Source: Eunapius fragilis (Eukaryota > Porifera > Demospongiae > Spongillida > Spongillidae). Taken from it: 64,000 nt of DNA. Below the pieces are notes generated by a model, which saw only the letters and a program-made list of their open reading frames with translations, ran no database searches and was not told the origin of the DNA. Below, piece by piece: positions 46,431 to 55,224 of the stretch (position 1 is the stretch's first letter; the number at the start of each line of letters is the position of its first letter). The position numbers and the translations under genes were made by a program. The stretch covers positions 7,624,916 to 7,688,915 of the forward strand of contig OY811981.1 of assembly GCA_963681505.1 (NCBI GenBank), written 5' to 3'.

Positions 46431-47770
46431 ATTGATGGATACCGTTTGACATGGTGATGATGTGGGGAAAAGTGTTATTATCAGTGGGTGCACAATGTGA
46501 TTAAGTAGCTAATGTGAAAGTATATGTGCATAAATGTGAATTTTTATTGTCATATTGCCATGATGCTGTTTTTATGAATGAAAATCATCTCGGATGATGG
46601 ACTCAACTGACAATTTTTATACCATGCTGTAGCGCGTAAGTTTAATGACTACTGAGCTTTGTGTATCAAGCCTTGCATGCAATATGACAGAAATGATTTT
46701 GCGCATGCTGATTAGTAGGTTTATGTTTGTATAAAGTTGTGGCAATGAATGAATTTGAGGCAATGAATGACATAGTTTATTTTTATCGATCTACTGTGTT
46801 TAAACAATTCCCTGACATTGTGTAATGGATACCATTTGACATGGTGATGATGTGGGTGGAGGTGTTATTATCAGTGGGTGCACAATGTGATTAAGTAGCT
46901 AATATGAAAGTATATGTGTGTAAATTTGAATTTTCATTGTCATATTGCCACGATGTGGTGTTTCTGAACGGAATTCATCTTGGACGATCGACCGTACTGA
47001 CAATTTTTCTACCATACTGTAGCGCGTAAGTTTAATGACTATTGAGCTTTGTATATCAAGCTTTGCATGCAATATGACTGAAATGATTTTGCGCATGCTG
47101 ATTAGTAGGTTTGTGGTTGTAGAAAGTTGTAGCAATGAATGAATTTGAGGCCAATGAATGAGAGTTTATTTTCATCGATGTATTGTGTTCTATCTATAAT
47201 CTGACATTTTGTGAATTTATGGATACCGTTTGACATGGTGATGATGTGGGTGGAAGTGTTATGATCAGTGGGTGCACAGTATGATTCAGTAGCTAATTTG
47301 AAAGTGTATGTGTGTAAATGTGAATTTTCATATTGCCACTATGCTGTGTTTCTGAACTTGGATGATGGACCTGATTGGCAATTTTTCTATGATGGTCTAG
47401 TTGGTAAGTGTGAGGCTTTTAGTATCAATCCTGGCATGCAATATGAAATGATTTTGTGAATGCTGATTAGTAGGTTTATGGTTGTAGAATGTTTTGGCAA
47501 TGAATGAATTAGAGGCCGATGAATGAGACAGTTAATTTTCATCGATGTACTGTGTTCAGACTATACCCGGCCTGACAATGTGTAATGGTATTGGATATAT
47601 GGATTACCGTTTGACATGGTAATGATGTGTGGGGTGAAGATGTTATTATTGGTGGATGCACAATGTGTTTAAGTAGCTATTTTGAAAATATATGTGCGTA
47701 AATGTGAGTGTTTATTGTTGCAGTGTTTCTGAACGGAATTCATCTTAGATGATGGACCTACAGGGTTTCC
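46431..47770 (+). repeat. Satellite array, block G (right edge)
   Basis: Last three to four monomers, diverged, ending within GATGGACCTA where a hAT-like terminus starts. No further monomers are seen from 47771 to the end of the window, so this is the array edge or the point where a large insertion begins. Confidence 0.88.
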
Positions 47771-49330
47771 GCCAGCGCCACGCACCACTTGTGGTTGACA
47801 ATGTTGATATATTCATGGATTGACAGTGGTGGTGTTAACATAACAGTGTACCTAAGCCTAATTGGGGGCGTATTCAATTGAGAAGTGGGAGTGCCTCGTA
47901 TATGCCCTAGAAATTGTTGTATTGTTTACCTGTTTTATAGTATGGGTAGGAATAATCCACAAGTGATTAAATCACTCTGTATAGATTGTGCATATATGTG
48001 TGCAAGAGCAAAATACACATCAATCTGGGGGTATTTTCATTATCACATTGTAAACTTGCATTATTAGAGTCTTCAAATACATGCATCTTATTTACTGCAA
48101 CTACACTTATTCTACGTTTGTTCATGCTACAAATACTAGCAGTCTTTTCAAAGTCAAATTGTTCTAAAGGCATACCCTCCACGTAATTAGTTGATGTTTG
48201 AAGTCTATTTTTACGATTGGTCTTAATTCTGTTCATCGCAGAAAAGCATCTTTCACACTCTGCAGTACTTACAGGCAGGATTAGTGCAATGGAAGCTAGT
48301 CTTGACAACTGAGGAAATAGGTCTTTAAGAGTTGCATCTGAGACTAGTAGCTTCAAAAATGACCTCATGTCTGTATTACGATATGCATGGGACATAAAGT
48401 GTTTGTTGCTCTTCCACTCAGATTCTAATGCACTACAGTCAATGTCTGGGTTGTCCCCATTTCCATACTTGTCTTCTAAGATTGCCAGCTTGTCTAGTCC
48501 CCAAGTGTCAAATGAAACACTTGGTAATTTGGAAGGATCAAATATGGTAAAGGCATTATATTCATCACTGTTAGGAAAATAAATTTCCAGTTCTTTGATA
48601 ACGGCATCTCGAAACTTTTCCCTTTCTGTTTTTGAATCCTTAATTTTGAAGCCTTGAAGAGCATCTTGAATAACTATATCAACCTCTTGTGTTATATTTG
48701 CTGTACGATAAAGCAAACAGTCCGGAGGACTGTGAGTGTGAGAGAAGAAAATTAGGGCTTAGGGCAGGGTAGGGGGGGCCGAAAGCCTGCTACGCCCCTC
48801 AACTTTTCACCCCCTCTCCGAATCCGCCCTCAAATTGCACCCGTCCCTCCCTCCCGACACTCTTCATTGAAACTCACTAACTCCCCCTCTCCTTAATAAA
48901 CGCCATCTTGGCTCCATGAGGGCACCTGCGGCGCCATATACTATTCTCTATGCTCGTATGCTTTATATGGTGGAATCAAGGACTGGCTGTATTAGTGATA
49001 ATCTACATGCTCCTTGGGCTCTTGTGACTTATATGAGGCAAGATGTGATACAAAAGGAGAGCACAAGCGATAAAGTAGTAGGTCTTCACAAACTTTGCTT
49101 AACCTTCAGCCGTTGGTTCTGAGCACTCTGTAGCCTCTCTTTCTAAACTCGCAATTTGTGATGGAAGTGTGCGAATTATTGAGTTAATGGCAGCATCATG
49201 AGACAACCATCGAAAATCTTTGGCTTGAGTAAGCTTTATTATAGGATCATTGAAAACTTCCTGTATCAAATGAAGGCCAGCCATTCGGACAGGACTGTTC
49301 TGGTAGAAAAAGAATAATGATTGCTCTGTA
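47771..49330 (-). mobile_element. hAT-family transposon fragment
   Basis: The right end of the element on its own strand is CAGGGTTTCCGCC (47771), a typical hAT terminus, directly abutting the satellite. Transposase coding lies on the minus strand in two broken pieces. The 5' half and the matching terminus were not found in the window; upstream sequence on this strand is the end of an unrelated gene (49430 onward). The expected 8-bp target duplication can therefore not be tested. Confidence 0.7.
47967..48716 (-). pseudogene. hAT transposase C-terminal part with dimerisation domain
   Basis: An open frame of about 250 codons. The C-terminal half shows the hAT dimerisation signature: LFPQLSRLASIALILPVSTAECERCFSAMNR is the conserved 'P-x-S-x-A-x-x-E-R-x-F-S' block, followed by IKTNRKNRLQTSTN and PLEQFDFEKTA. 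The latter blocks are typical of the hAT group that gave rise to host genes such as ZNF862. The N-terminal part runs into FPNSDEYNAFTIFDPSKLP. Reading upstream is interrupted at 48717 by about 240 bp of GC-rich DNA with no similarity to transposase. That segment ends with a possible splice acceptor on this strand (TTCTCTCACACTCACAG), so an intron is possible. The broken upstream segment makes this most likely a dead copy. Confidence 0.8.
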
Positions 49331-49389
49331 GATTTAAACCTTTGCAGATATATTCTAGGTAGCCATATGTTATATGTTCCTGAATACAC
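48950..49389 (-). pseudogene. hAT transposase central part, frameshifted
   Basis: Minus-strand frame with NSPVRMAGLHLIQEVFND, KDFRWLSHDAAINSI (the conserved RWLSHDAA block) and LPSQIASLEREATE. After a frameshift near 49110 it continues with VKTYYFIACALLLYHILPHIS before a stop. These blocks precede the dimerisation domain in the same hAT group, so this is the upstream piece of the gene at 47967-48716. The first residues (before about 49330) belong to other sequence. Confidence 0.7.
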
Positions 49390-49429
49390 CTGATCAGCTC
49401 AGGCTTGGTCCCAGTCTTCTTGATCTGGT

Positions 49430-50703
49430 GATAGATGAGGTATGCCTCCAGTTCTGGCTTGGTCCACTTTAACAACTCTTTTGAAACATCAAGCTCCTCA
49501 AGTGTGATATCCTGGACTTCTTCTTTCCTCCATCATTTTGAGGCCTTACTCTCGTTTACGACCACCAGTTGACAATGGCTGGGAACTTGTACCAACTCTT
49601 TTATATATGGCACGAATCTTCCCAGCAAGTGGCAGCTCACTTAAACTGATCATCTTTTGTGACTGCATCTCCTCCAGTCTGACAAACACACCATCAGCTG
49701 ATATCTTCACATTGCCAAGCTTTTTGCTTTCTCCAGTCTTCCAACACTCGTGGATGACATTTGGTTCTTTAGTGGTCAGCTCAGGTTTATATTCTTCCTT
49801 GTGTGAGCCCACTCAGTGTAAAAGCTAGGCTCAAAGGTTGCATAGGGAACCTCACCACTGCCCTCCACGTTTGATGCATGGGCTATTGCACCATCAAGAG
49901 AGAAGTCCATCTTGCTCAGGAGTTCATTAGTATGTCTCATTGCTATGCTGAGGGCATCCTGAGACTCTCTTTTAGCATCACACACGTGCATGTCCAGCAG
50001 TGTCATGACTTGAAGTGGTAGAGACAATCCACACACTGTGGGTAAACTGCTGTTATGCCTCCTTGTCCTGATGTTGCTTCTCTACATGCTTCTTCTCTCG
50101 CTGGCTGATATCCCTACATTGCTTCTTATATCGCCTCCTGTCTTTTTTTACCTGCAGACATGTTTCATCACTATCACTGTTCTGTAGAACAGCAACACCC
50201 GTAAAATTGATTCCCTCTTCACCCATTGGGGCAATCAGTGATGTAGCATGGCATGAAAGAATGGACACACACACACAGATGGTACCTCTTGGCCAAGGCT
50301 GTAGTTCATCCTCATCATCTGTTTTCCTGCAGATGTCACATACTGGGTTGCATACAACTCTGAGATACCAGGTATAGAAGGAATGCGAGCTGAGCGATAG
50401 GGAGCCTGAAAATCAGGCTTCACCAATAGTACAGTTGCGTTGCTGACAGAGGTGGCCATCAGAGCAACAGTGAGCTGCTTTGCAGTAGATATTTTCCTGC
50501 CACCATCTCCCTGCACCAGGTAGGCATCCACTCTAGTCTATTGGTGGGAAAAGTGTGTGTCACAGACATCCTTTCCATTCTGTGCCTCATTGTGGTAGTA
50601 TGCCACCAGCTTCAGCCCCGCAGCAGAGCACACATGAGGTAGGAGCAACTTTGTCTGCCTGCCAGCAAGGTTTTTTGGCATTATCGCTCTGCACAATCAC
50701 CTT
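49430..50703 (-). pseudogene. 3' half of an uncharacterised transposase-like gene ending in a SAP-like domain
   Basis: Minus-strand coding in several frames. From 50703 it reads VIVQSDNAK, frameshifts in an A-run, then KLVAYYHNEAQNGKDVCDTHFSHQ, a TAG stop (about 50537), and VDAYLVQGDGGRKISTAKQL (about 50531-50470). Later pieces are a Lys/Arg-rich, coiled stretch (50053-50160), a segment at 49546-49812, and at the end KWTKPELEAYLIYHQIKKTG followed by KPELIRCIQEH, a SAP-like motif. I recognise it as one of a widespread, often repetitive family of uncharacterised animal proteins, and cannot state its biochemical role. The acidic SDN and HNEAQNGKD blocks are the kind that could belong to an RNase H-like nuclease, which is speculation. 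It is the continuation of 55536-57170. Confidence 0.6.
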
Positions 50704-51150
50704 AATTACCATGCTTAGTAACTAGTCCCCTGATTTTATGCTTCTGTACTACTGCCATGCAACGTGCCCATTTGACTGATTTGCAAGTAAGGGGCCTGGG
50801 CGAAACATGCCACGAACCATGACCGTGCATCCCCAGACCTGTTGACCCAGGCAATGCTCCCGTGAGGTGACGCTGGTCACTCGTTGGGAGTGGTCCGGTC
50901 GTGTGGGGGAGACTCGGGGAGACAGGCACCAGATGGTGATGCTGATCACCAAGTGGGTGACCTGCGTACCAAGCCAGGATGCTGCCCAGGCTTGGGTCCC
51001 CGAGATAGGTCAGGCCCGTAGGGTTCCGCCCAAGGTTTACCCCCCACACTAACGCAAGCACTTTCTTTACTGGCCAGATTGTGAGGATATATGGATGTAT
51101 ATAATGCACATACATAACAAAAAGGGGGAAAATGAAAAAAGAAGCAGTTA
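50699..51150 (-). repeat. 3' end of DIRS-type copy 2
   Basis: Non-coding. On the element strand it contains CCTGGCTTGGTACGCAGGTC and CTGGTGCCTGTCTCC blocks that recur in the remnant at 27520-27650, and TCAGTCAAATGGGC similar to TCAGTCAACCAATG at about 27813. It ends AGTTACTAAGCATGGTAATT followed by AAGGT at the junction. Confidence 0.65.
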
Positions 51151-52065
51151 TTAGACCTTCGCCATCATTGCTGCAGCTGAACTGTGCTTGGGAGTATATC
51201 TCACGTAAGTCTCAAAAGCTTTGCTATGCCACCGACCCAGTTCCATTATCTTCTTCTCCGACAAACCCGCCTTAGCTGCTGCTGTGGCTGCCCCTATCCT
51301 AAAACTGTGGGTGTTGAACAGCCTGGGGTTGAGGCCTATCCTTGCTAGGTGTCGGTGGAGCCAGCTTCGAAAGGCTCTTGCTGTCAAAGCAGTGCCGTTG
51401 GTATCCTGGAAGAGGGGTGCTGAGGTTGGCCTTCGATCCTGCTTCAGATATTGCTCCATGGCCTGGACCGGGCAGCAACTGTCTCTTGAGCAACCAATTT
51501 TAACAAATGCCCCTCTTCCCCACTGGTCTGTTTTTGAGTGTCGCAATCCGACTTGCATCTCGTGATTGCTCAGCAGGATATCACCTTTGGACAGCGGGAC
51601 AGGGCGGTGGGGTGTGACCGTGAACTCCCCAATCCTTAGAAAACCAAAGAAGGCGAGTGTTGCTGCTGCTCGGAACATCTGCTTATCCCGGCTCCGAAGC
51701 GACCTGCTATCTCTTGAAGACCTGAGCAATTTGCACAGCATTCTGGGCGTAATCGGGCGTCTGCGACTCTTTGGTGGGCTATCAAGATTCGAGCGCCGGA
51801 TCCCTCTCAAGGTCAGCCTTAGAATCGGGTTGCCTCTAACAGGACTCCGACAGCCTTCTGATTCGTGCAAGAATGACACCGCTGCCAAGTACACCCTGAT
51901 GGTCGGTAGGGTCACCAATGACGAGAGGTGGGATGCGAATGCTGCCACCAGACGCTTGCTAGCAGGGACAGGCTGGACGTGGAGGTTGGTACAGAAGGTG
52001 AGGTAACGCCGGATACCCACTTGATAGGTTGAGGCAGTGGAGGGTGCCAGGGACCTATCAATCAA
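51151..52065 (-). CDS. Tyrosine recombinase of DIRS-type element, apparently intact
   Basis: About 304 codons. N-terminal core-binding part: SLAPSTASTYQVGIRRYLTF and VRVYLAAVSFLH-like helices. Catalytic part: Arg in GFLRIGEF, Lys in HSKTDQWGRG, HSFRIGAATAA (H-x-x-R), ELGRWHSKAF, and the nucleophile Tyr in YVRYTPKH about nine residues later. The full R-K-HxxR-W-Y set is present. There is no ATG at the start: the frame is open upstream and overlaps the last codons of the RT gene (LGDVLEAQLRR... before LIDRS), so a frameshift, reinitiation or a spliced transcript must supply it. The enzyme should integrate a circular double-stranded DNA copy by recombination at short shared sequences, which fits the ACCTT junctions. 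Confidence 0.85.
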   Translation of the reverse strand: MIDRSLAPSTASTYQVGIRRYLTFCTNLHVQPVPASKRLVAAFASHLSSLVTLPTIRVYLAAVSFLHESEGCRSPVRGNPILRLTLRGIRRSNLDSPPKSRRRPITPRMLCKLLRSSRDSRSLRSRDKQMFRAAATLAFFGFLRIGEFTVTPHRPVPLSKGDILLSNHEMQVGLRHSKTDQWGRGAFVKIGCSRDSCCPVQAMEQYLKQDRRPTSAPLFQDTNGTALTARAFRSWLHRHLARIGLNPRLFNTHSFRIGAATAAAKAGLSEKKIMELGRWHSKAFETYVRYTPKHSSAAAMMAKV

Positions 52066-52082
52066 CCTTCTAAGTTGGGCCT

Positions 52083-53927
52083 CTAGAACGTCGCCAAGCT
52101 CGGGGGCATTGCTGAAGGGAGAGGATCGGCCTGTGGAGCGAGGGTAAAGAATGTGAGCATCCTATCCCTAGACAAGGCATCTGCTAATGCATTATGAGCC
52201 CCTGGTACATGCACCATTTTGATAGTAAAATTGCCCTGGGCAGCAATGAAGAATAGCTCGCGAAACAACACCATGAGAGAAGGGTCCCGTGAAGACTGGC
52301 CGGTCCAAGCGTGGACTACCGCCAAGTTATCACAGTGGAAGATAACGCGACGACCCATCAACCTCTTGTGCCAGGTGCTGGTTGCTGCAAGGATGGCAAA
52401 TAACTCCTGCCACTGGATTGACCGGTGCGACTGCTTTTGGTGGGGGAGCCAGGGACCTCTGAACCACGACCCTTCAAAGAACGCCCCAAAACCTAGAGCA
52501 CCTGAGGCATCCGTGAAAAGGTTCAGGCTATCTGCATCAGCCCATTGTGTGTCTAAGAACATTGCACGACCGTTCCATGTGGGCAAGAAGCGAGCCCACC
52601 AGTCGAGGTCAGCCCTGGCTTCTGCTGAGAGCCGGACATGATGGTGCAACCTCTCAACTGTTGTCGACAGGTCTATAAGGCGACGCAGGAACAGCCGACC
52701 GGCATGGACAACCTTTGTGGCGAAGGACAAAGTGCCAATCAAGGACAGCAGCTCACGTTTGGTGGCACTGCGGCGCCCCAACCATGAGAGGACCTTGGAC
52801 TGGATGTCCTCCAGCTTCCCCTGAGGAAGGGACATCACCCGGGCCTCCGTGTCGAGCATGATGCCCAGAAAGGTGATGCACGTGGAAGGCCCCTCCAGTT
52901 TGTCAAACGCCACGGGTATGCCCAAGCTTTCGCATGCGCTCAGGGTCAGCTGGACTGCGGATGAGCATTGATCTGTGCCTGGGGCTCCCGCTACCAGGAA
53001 GTCGTCCAAGTAGTGGACAGCGTCCACCTGGTAGTTGTTGTCCAGGATCCAATGCAGTGCCTCTGCAAATTGGTTAAAGAGATAAGGCGCAGACCGGAGT
53101 CCAAATGGCAGACATGTGTCCAGATAGAAGCCTCCCTGCCATTGCATACCAAGGAGGTCCCAGTCCTTCGGGTCAATGGGCACCATCCTGAAGGCAGCCT
53201 TCAAGTCGATCTTTGCCAGGATAGCGCCCGTGCCATACCTGGAGATCATCTCGACTGCGTCGTCCACTGTGGAGTACTGGACTGGGAATTGGTCATTGTC
53301 GATCCCATCGTTCACACTGGATCCAAATGGAGCAGAGAGGTGCAGGATCATCCTCCATTTGCCATTCTTCTTTGGGATGACCCCCAGACCGGAAGACCTG
53401 AAAGTGTTCATGGGGATGGTAGCAAATGGGCCCAGTACTCTGCCTGCCTCTACTTCCTTAGCTAGTTCAGCTGTAATGATGTGTGGGTGCTGAGCAGCAG
53501 AAGGTAAATTACTTGATATATAAGGGGTGTGGGGACCAGAAAAACCTATAGAGACGCCGTACGTAATGCTATTTAGCAGCCAGTTAACCCAGGCTTTGTC
53601 GTTGTGTGATGCTAACTCACTCTCGAATTGAGAGCGTCGTAATGGGGTGCATACCCGCTTCTCAGCCAGGCGGAGCTGGGGCAGCCCGGGGGCAGGATTT
53701 TCCAGGATGGTCCCCACCGCACCCAACTGTCCAGCACTTGTGGGCAAACTTGCAATCTGCCCTAGTACAGGTGGCAAAGTTGTATCTTCTGCAGATTTCT
53801 TGGCCTGAGGTGATCTGGAGGGTGCGTCCTCCAGACTGGGTGGGTCCTGCAGCCGAGGGTGTTTGGCGGGCGGTGTTGAGGCCCTGACCAGATGGTTTGA
53901 AGGCCCGAAATGGCTGCCTGGTCGCAC
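52083..53927 (-). CDS. Reverse transcriptase-RNase H of DIRS-type element, apparently intact
   Basis: A 614-codon open frame. The first ~110 residues are Pro/Ser-rich linker. RT motifs in order: GVIPKKNGKWRMILHLS, KIDLKAAFRMVPI (first catalytic Asp), TCLPFGLRSAPYLFNQF, VHYLDDFLVAG (catalytic YLDD), and FLGIMLD. The RNase H domain follows: LFTDASGALGFGAFF (Asp), QWQELFAILAA (Glu), FHCDNLAVVHAW (Asp) and NALADALSRD (Asp). It copies element RNA into DNA and degrades the template. The start overlaps the Gag frame by about 265 bp in another frame; an ATG at 53927 is available. The stop (TTC TAG AGG) lies inside the recombinase frame, shifted by -1, as in copy 1. No disabling mutation is visible. 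Confidence 0.9.
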   Translation of the reverse strand: MRPGSHFGPSNHLVRASTPPAKHPRLQDPPSLEDAPSRSPQAKKSAEDTTLPPVLGQIASLPTSAGQLGAVGTILENPAPGLPQLRLAEKRVCTPLRRSQFESELASHNDKAWVNWLLNSITYGVSIGFSGPHTPYISSNLPSAAQHPHIITAELAKEVEAGRVLGPFATIPMNTFRSSGLGVIPKKNGKWRMILHLSAPFGSSVNDGIDNDQFPVQYSTVDDAVEMISRYGTGAILAKIDLKAAFRMVPIDPKDWDLLGMQWQGGFYLDTCLPFGLRSAPYLFNQFAEALHWILDNNYQVDAVHYLDDFLVAGAPGTDQCSSAVQLTLSACESLGIPVAFDKLEGPSTCITFLGIMLDTEARVMSLPQGKLEDIQSKVLSWLGRRSATKRELLSLIGTLSFATKVVHAGRLFLRRLIDLSTTVERLHHHVRLSAEARADLDWWARFLPTWNGRAMFLDTQWADADSLNLFTDASGALGFGAFFEGSWFRGPWLPHQKQSHRSIQWQELFAILAATSTWHKRLMGRRVIFHCDNLAVVHAWTGQSSRDPSLMVLFRELFFIAAQGNFTIKMVHVPGAHNALADALSRDRMLTFFTLAPQADPLPSAMPPSLATF

Positions 53928-54501
53928 ACCAAACCAGCAAATCCTCCTTGAGGTGGTCCCACGGGATGCTGCGGGCCTTGTCCCTGGCTACTGCCTGCCG
54001 GAAACAGTAGTCGTATTTTATGCACACATTCACTGCATAGGAGGAAAAAAGCTGGGTAACTATGACTTGGTATTTGATAAGCTGTTGTGCCAAGCGGGGA
54101 GCCGATTGTACACGTATGGCCAAATAAACATTCCATGCCTCCATCCAAGAAGCGAAGTCACCTACGCACCGCTTGCTTGCCTTCTTCTTGCCCTCGCGTT
54201 TCCCCTGCAACTGGAGGGCACCCCACCCCTCCTCGTTCCCCGGACCCAACAGATCATCAAAATTCGTGAATTTACCTTTTTTGATTCTCTTTACGATGTG
54301 TTTTGACGGCGTAAACACGCAGGTGGGCAGCGGGGACACGAGGAATTCCTCCAGGCTACTGGAACGGCGGTGGCGGTGATGGCGGTGCCTCCGGTGACGA
54401 CTGCCTCTCGAACGCGACGACGACGGCGATGAGGAGGAGGAGGAGGAGGAGGAGGAGGAGGAGGAGGAGCTCGACACAGCAAAAAAAGGGGGTCGAATCA
54501 A
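53662..54501 (-). CDS. Gag-like protein, C-terminal part with two zinc motifs
   Basis: About 279 codons, without an ATG at the frame opening. It begins in a hairpin insertion, then a run of about 16 Ser (GAG/GGA repeats 54427-54468 on the plus strand), an Arg/His-rich tract (RSRGSRHRRHRHHRHRR), and VFTPSKHIVKRIKKGKFTNFDD. A predicted helical core follows (WMEAWNVYLAIR, QLIKYQVIVTQLF, WDHLKEDLLVWC). At the C-terminus are CRRYNFATCTRADCKFAH (CCCH, C-x7-C-x4-C-x3-H) and CWTVGCGGDHPGKSC (CCHC, C-x4-C-x3-H-x4-C). The pair suggests RNA binding by the structural protein of the element. In copy 1 the same order follows one frame from the SAP domain, so 54595-55224 and this part are probably one gene split by the hairpin. 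Confidence 0.7.
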   Translation of the reverse strand: MIRPPFFAVSSSSSSSSSSSSSSSSPSSSRSRGSRHRRHRHHRHRRSSSLEEFLVSPLPTCVFTPSKHIVKRIKKGKFTNFDDLLGPGNEEGWGALQLQGKREGKKKASKRCVGDFASWMEAWNVYLAIRVQSAPRLAQQLIKYQVIVTQLFSSYAVNVCIKYDYCFRQAVARDKARSIPWDHLKEDLLVWCATRQPFRAFKPSGQGLNTARQTPSAAGPTQSGGRTLQITSGQEICRRYNFATCTRADCKFAHKCWTVGCGGDHPGKSCPRAAPAPPG

Positions 54502-54635
54502 AATTTGATTTGCAATTGATTGATCAATGACATTCTGATACAGTATTGATACAACATTTCTGTATCAGAATGTCATTGATCAATCAATTGCAAATCAAAA
54601 TTTGATTCGACGCGTTTTTTTGCTGTGCGAGCTGT
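54469..54635. repeat. Hairpin interrupting the Gag gene
   Basis: The core arms are 54493-54543 and 54560-54610 (51 bp each, one mismatch seen, 16-nt loop). The similarity extends outward imperfectly: GAGCTCGACACAGCAAAAAAAG (left, first 20 bases GAGCTCGACACAGCAAAAAA) is similar to the complement of the right flank, which itself encodes DSSHSKK of Gag. The structure therefore looks like an inverted duplication that includes Gag coding DNA. It supplies the stop of the first Gag part and the opening of the second. Confidence 0.8.
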
Positions 54636-55224
54636 CTGACTCATCCCTTTTTCGGTAGCGTTTCCGCGGACGGTGGCCCTCCTGCGAGCTCGATCGGCGC
54701 GATCTACGCTTCGGAGCCCTTGCGCGATTGGATGGTGAGCGCGCGACGTCCGCTTGACTTAGCCATGACCGCGACCTACGTCGGTGACGCCTCTGTGCCT
54801 GATCAAGGCGGGGAACAGGTGAGGTTGCTGCGGCAACCTTGCGGCGACCTGTGTGGTGACCCGCGTCAGGACTGGGGGACTTAGAGGCGCTGCTCGTCGA
54901 CGGAGATGGGCTGGCAGCAATCGGTCGAGGACGACGTAGCGAGTGGGGACCTCCACGCGGCGGCGTGGAGGAGCTGGAGCGCGAGCTAGGTGAGCTGCTC
55001 CTGGCAGGAACGAGATGATGCTCCGCGTCAGACGGGGTGGCAGGATCCGCGTCACTGTGCTCCTGGTCTGAGGCGGTGGACTCCTCGGTGTGGTCGAGCA
55101 AGCGCTGAACCATTGCTTTTTTAGAGCCCGTCACTACGAGATTAGCTTGCATGAGGCGAAGGCGCAAGACCTCTGCCGTTAGGCGCAATAGCCGGTTACG
55201 TCTCGTTTCGGACATAAGATGCAA
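54595..55224 (-). CDS. Gag-like protein, N-terminal part with SAP domain
   Basis: About 209 codons from an ATG at 55224 (a second, MSETRRNRL, follows four codons later). Residues about 14-45 form a SAP motif, LTAEVLRLRLMQANL followed by TGSKKAMVQRLLDH, a DNA-binding helix-extended-loop-helix. The rest is Ser/Arg/Pro-rich with RS dipeptides and ends in a basic KRYRKRDESDSSHSKK stretch. The stop lies inside the hairpin at 54493-54610. SR-rich and SAP segments suggest chromatin or nuclear targeting. This is inference. Confidence 0.65.
   Translation of the reverse strand: MHLMSETRRNRLLRLTAEVLRLRLMQANLVVTGSKKAMVQRLLDHTEESTASDQEHSDADPATPSDAEHHLVPARSSSPSSRSSSSTPPRGGPHSLRRPRPIAASPSPSTSSASKSPSPDAGHHTGRRKVAAATSPVPRLDQAQRRHRRRSRSWLSQADVARSPSNRARAPKRRSRRSSSQEGHRPRKRYRKRDESDSSHSKKTRRIKF

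Noticed and set aside
48718-48732. Short palindrome CAGTCCGGAGGACTG as a transposon end
   Set aside because: No partner end or target duplication was found; 15 bp alone is not enough.
51221-51565. Plus-strand frames at 51221-51565, 51566-52006, 52219-52641 and 52968-53465
   Set aside because: They are antisense shadows of the intact RT and recombinase genes.
53662-55224. Integrated virus
   Set aside because: Gag, RT and tyrosine recombinase order with no envelope, and hairpin ends, fit a DIRS-type retroelement.
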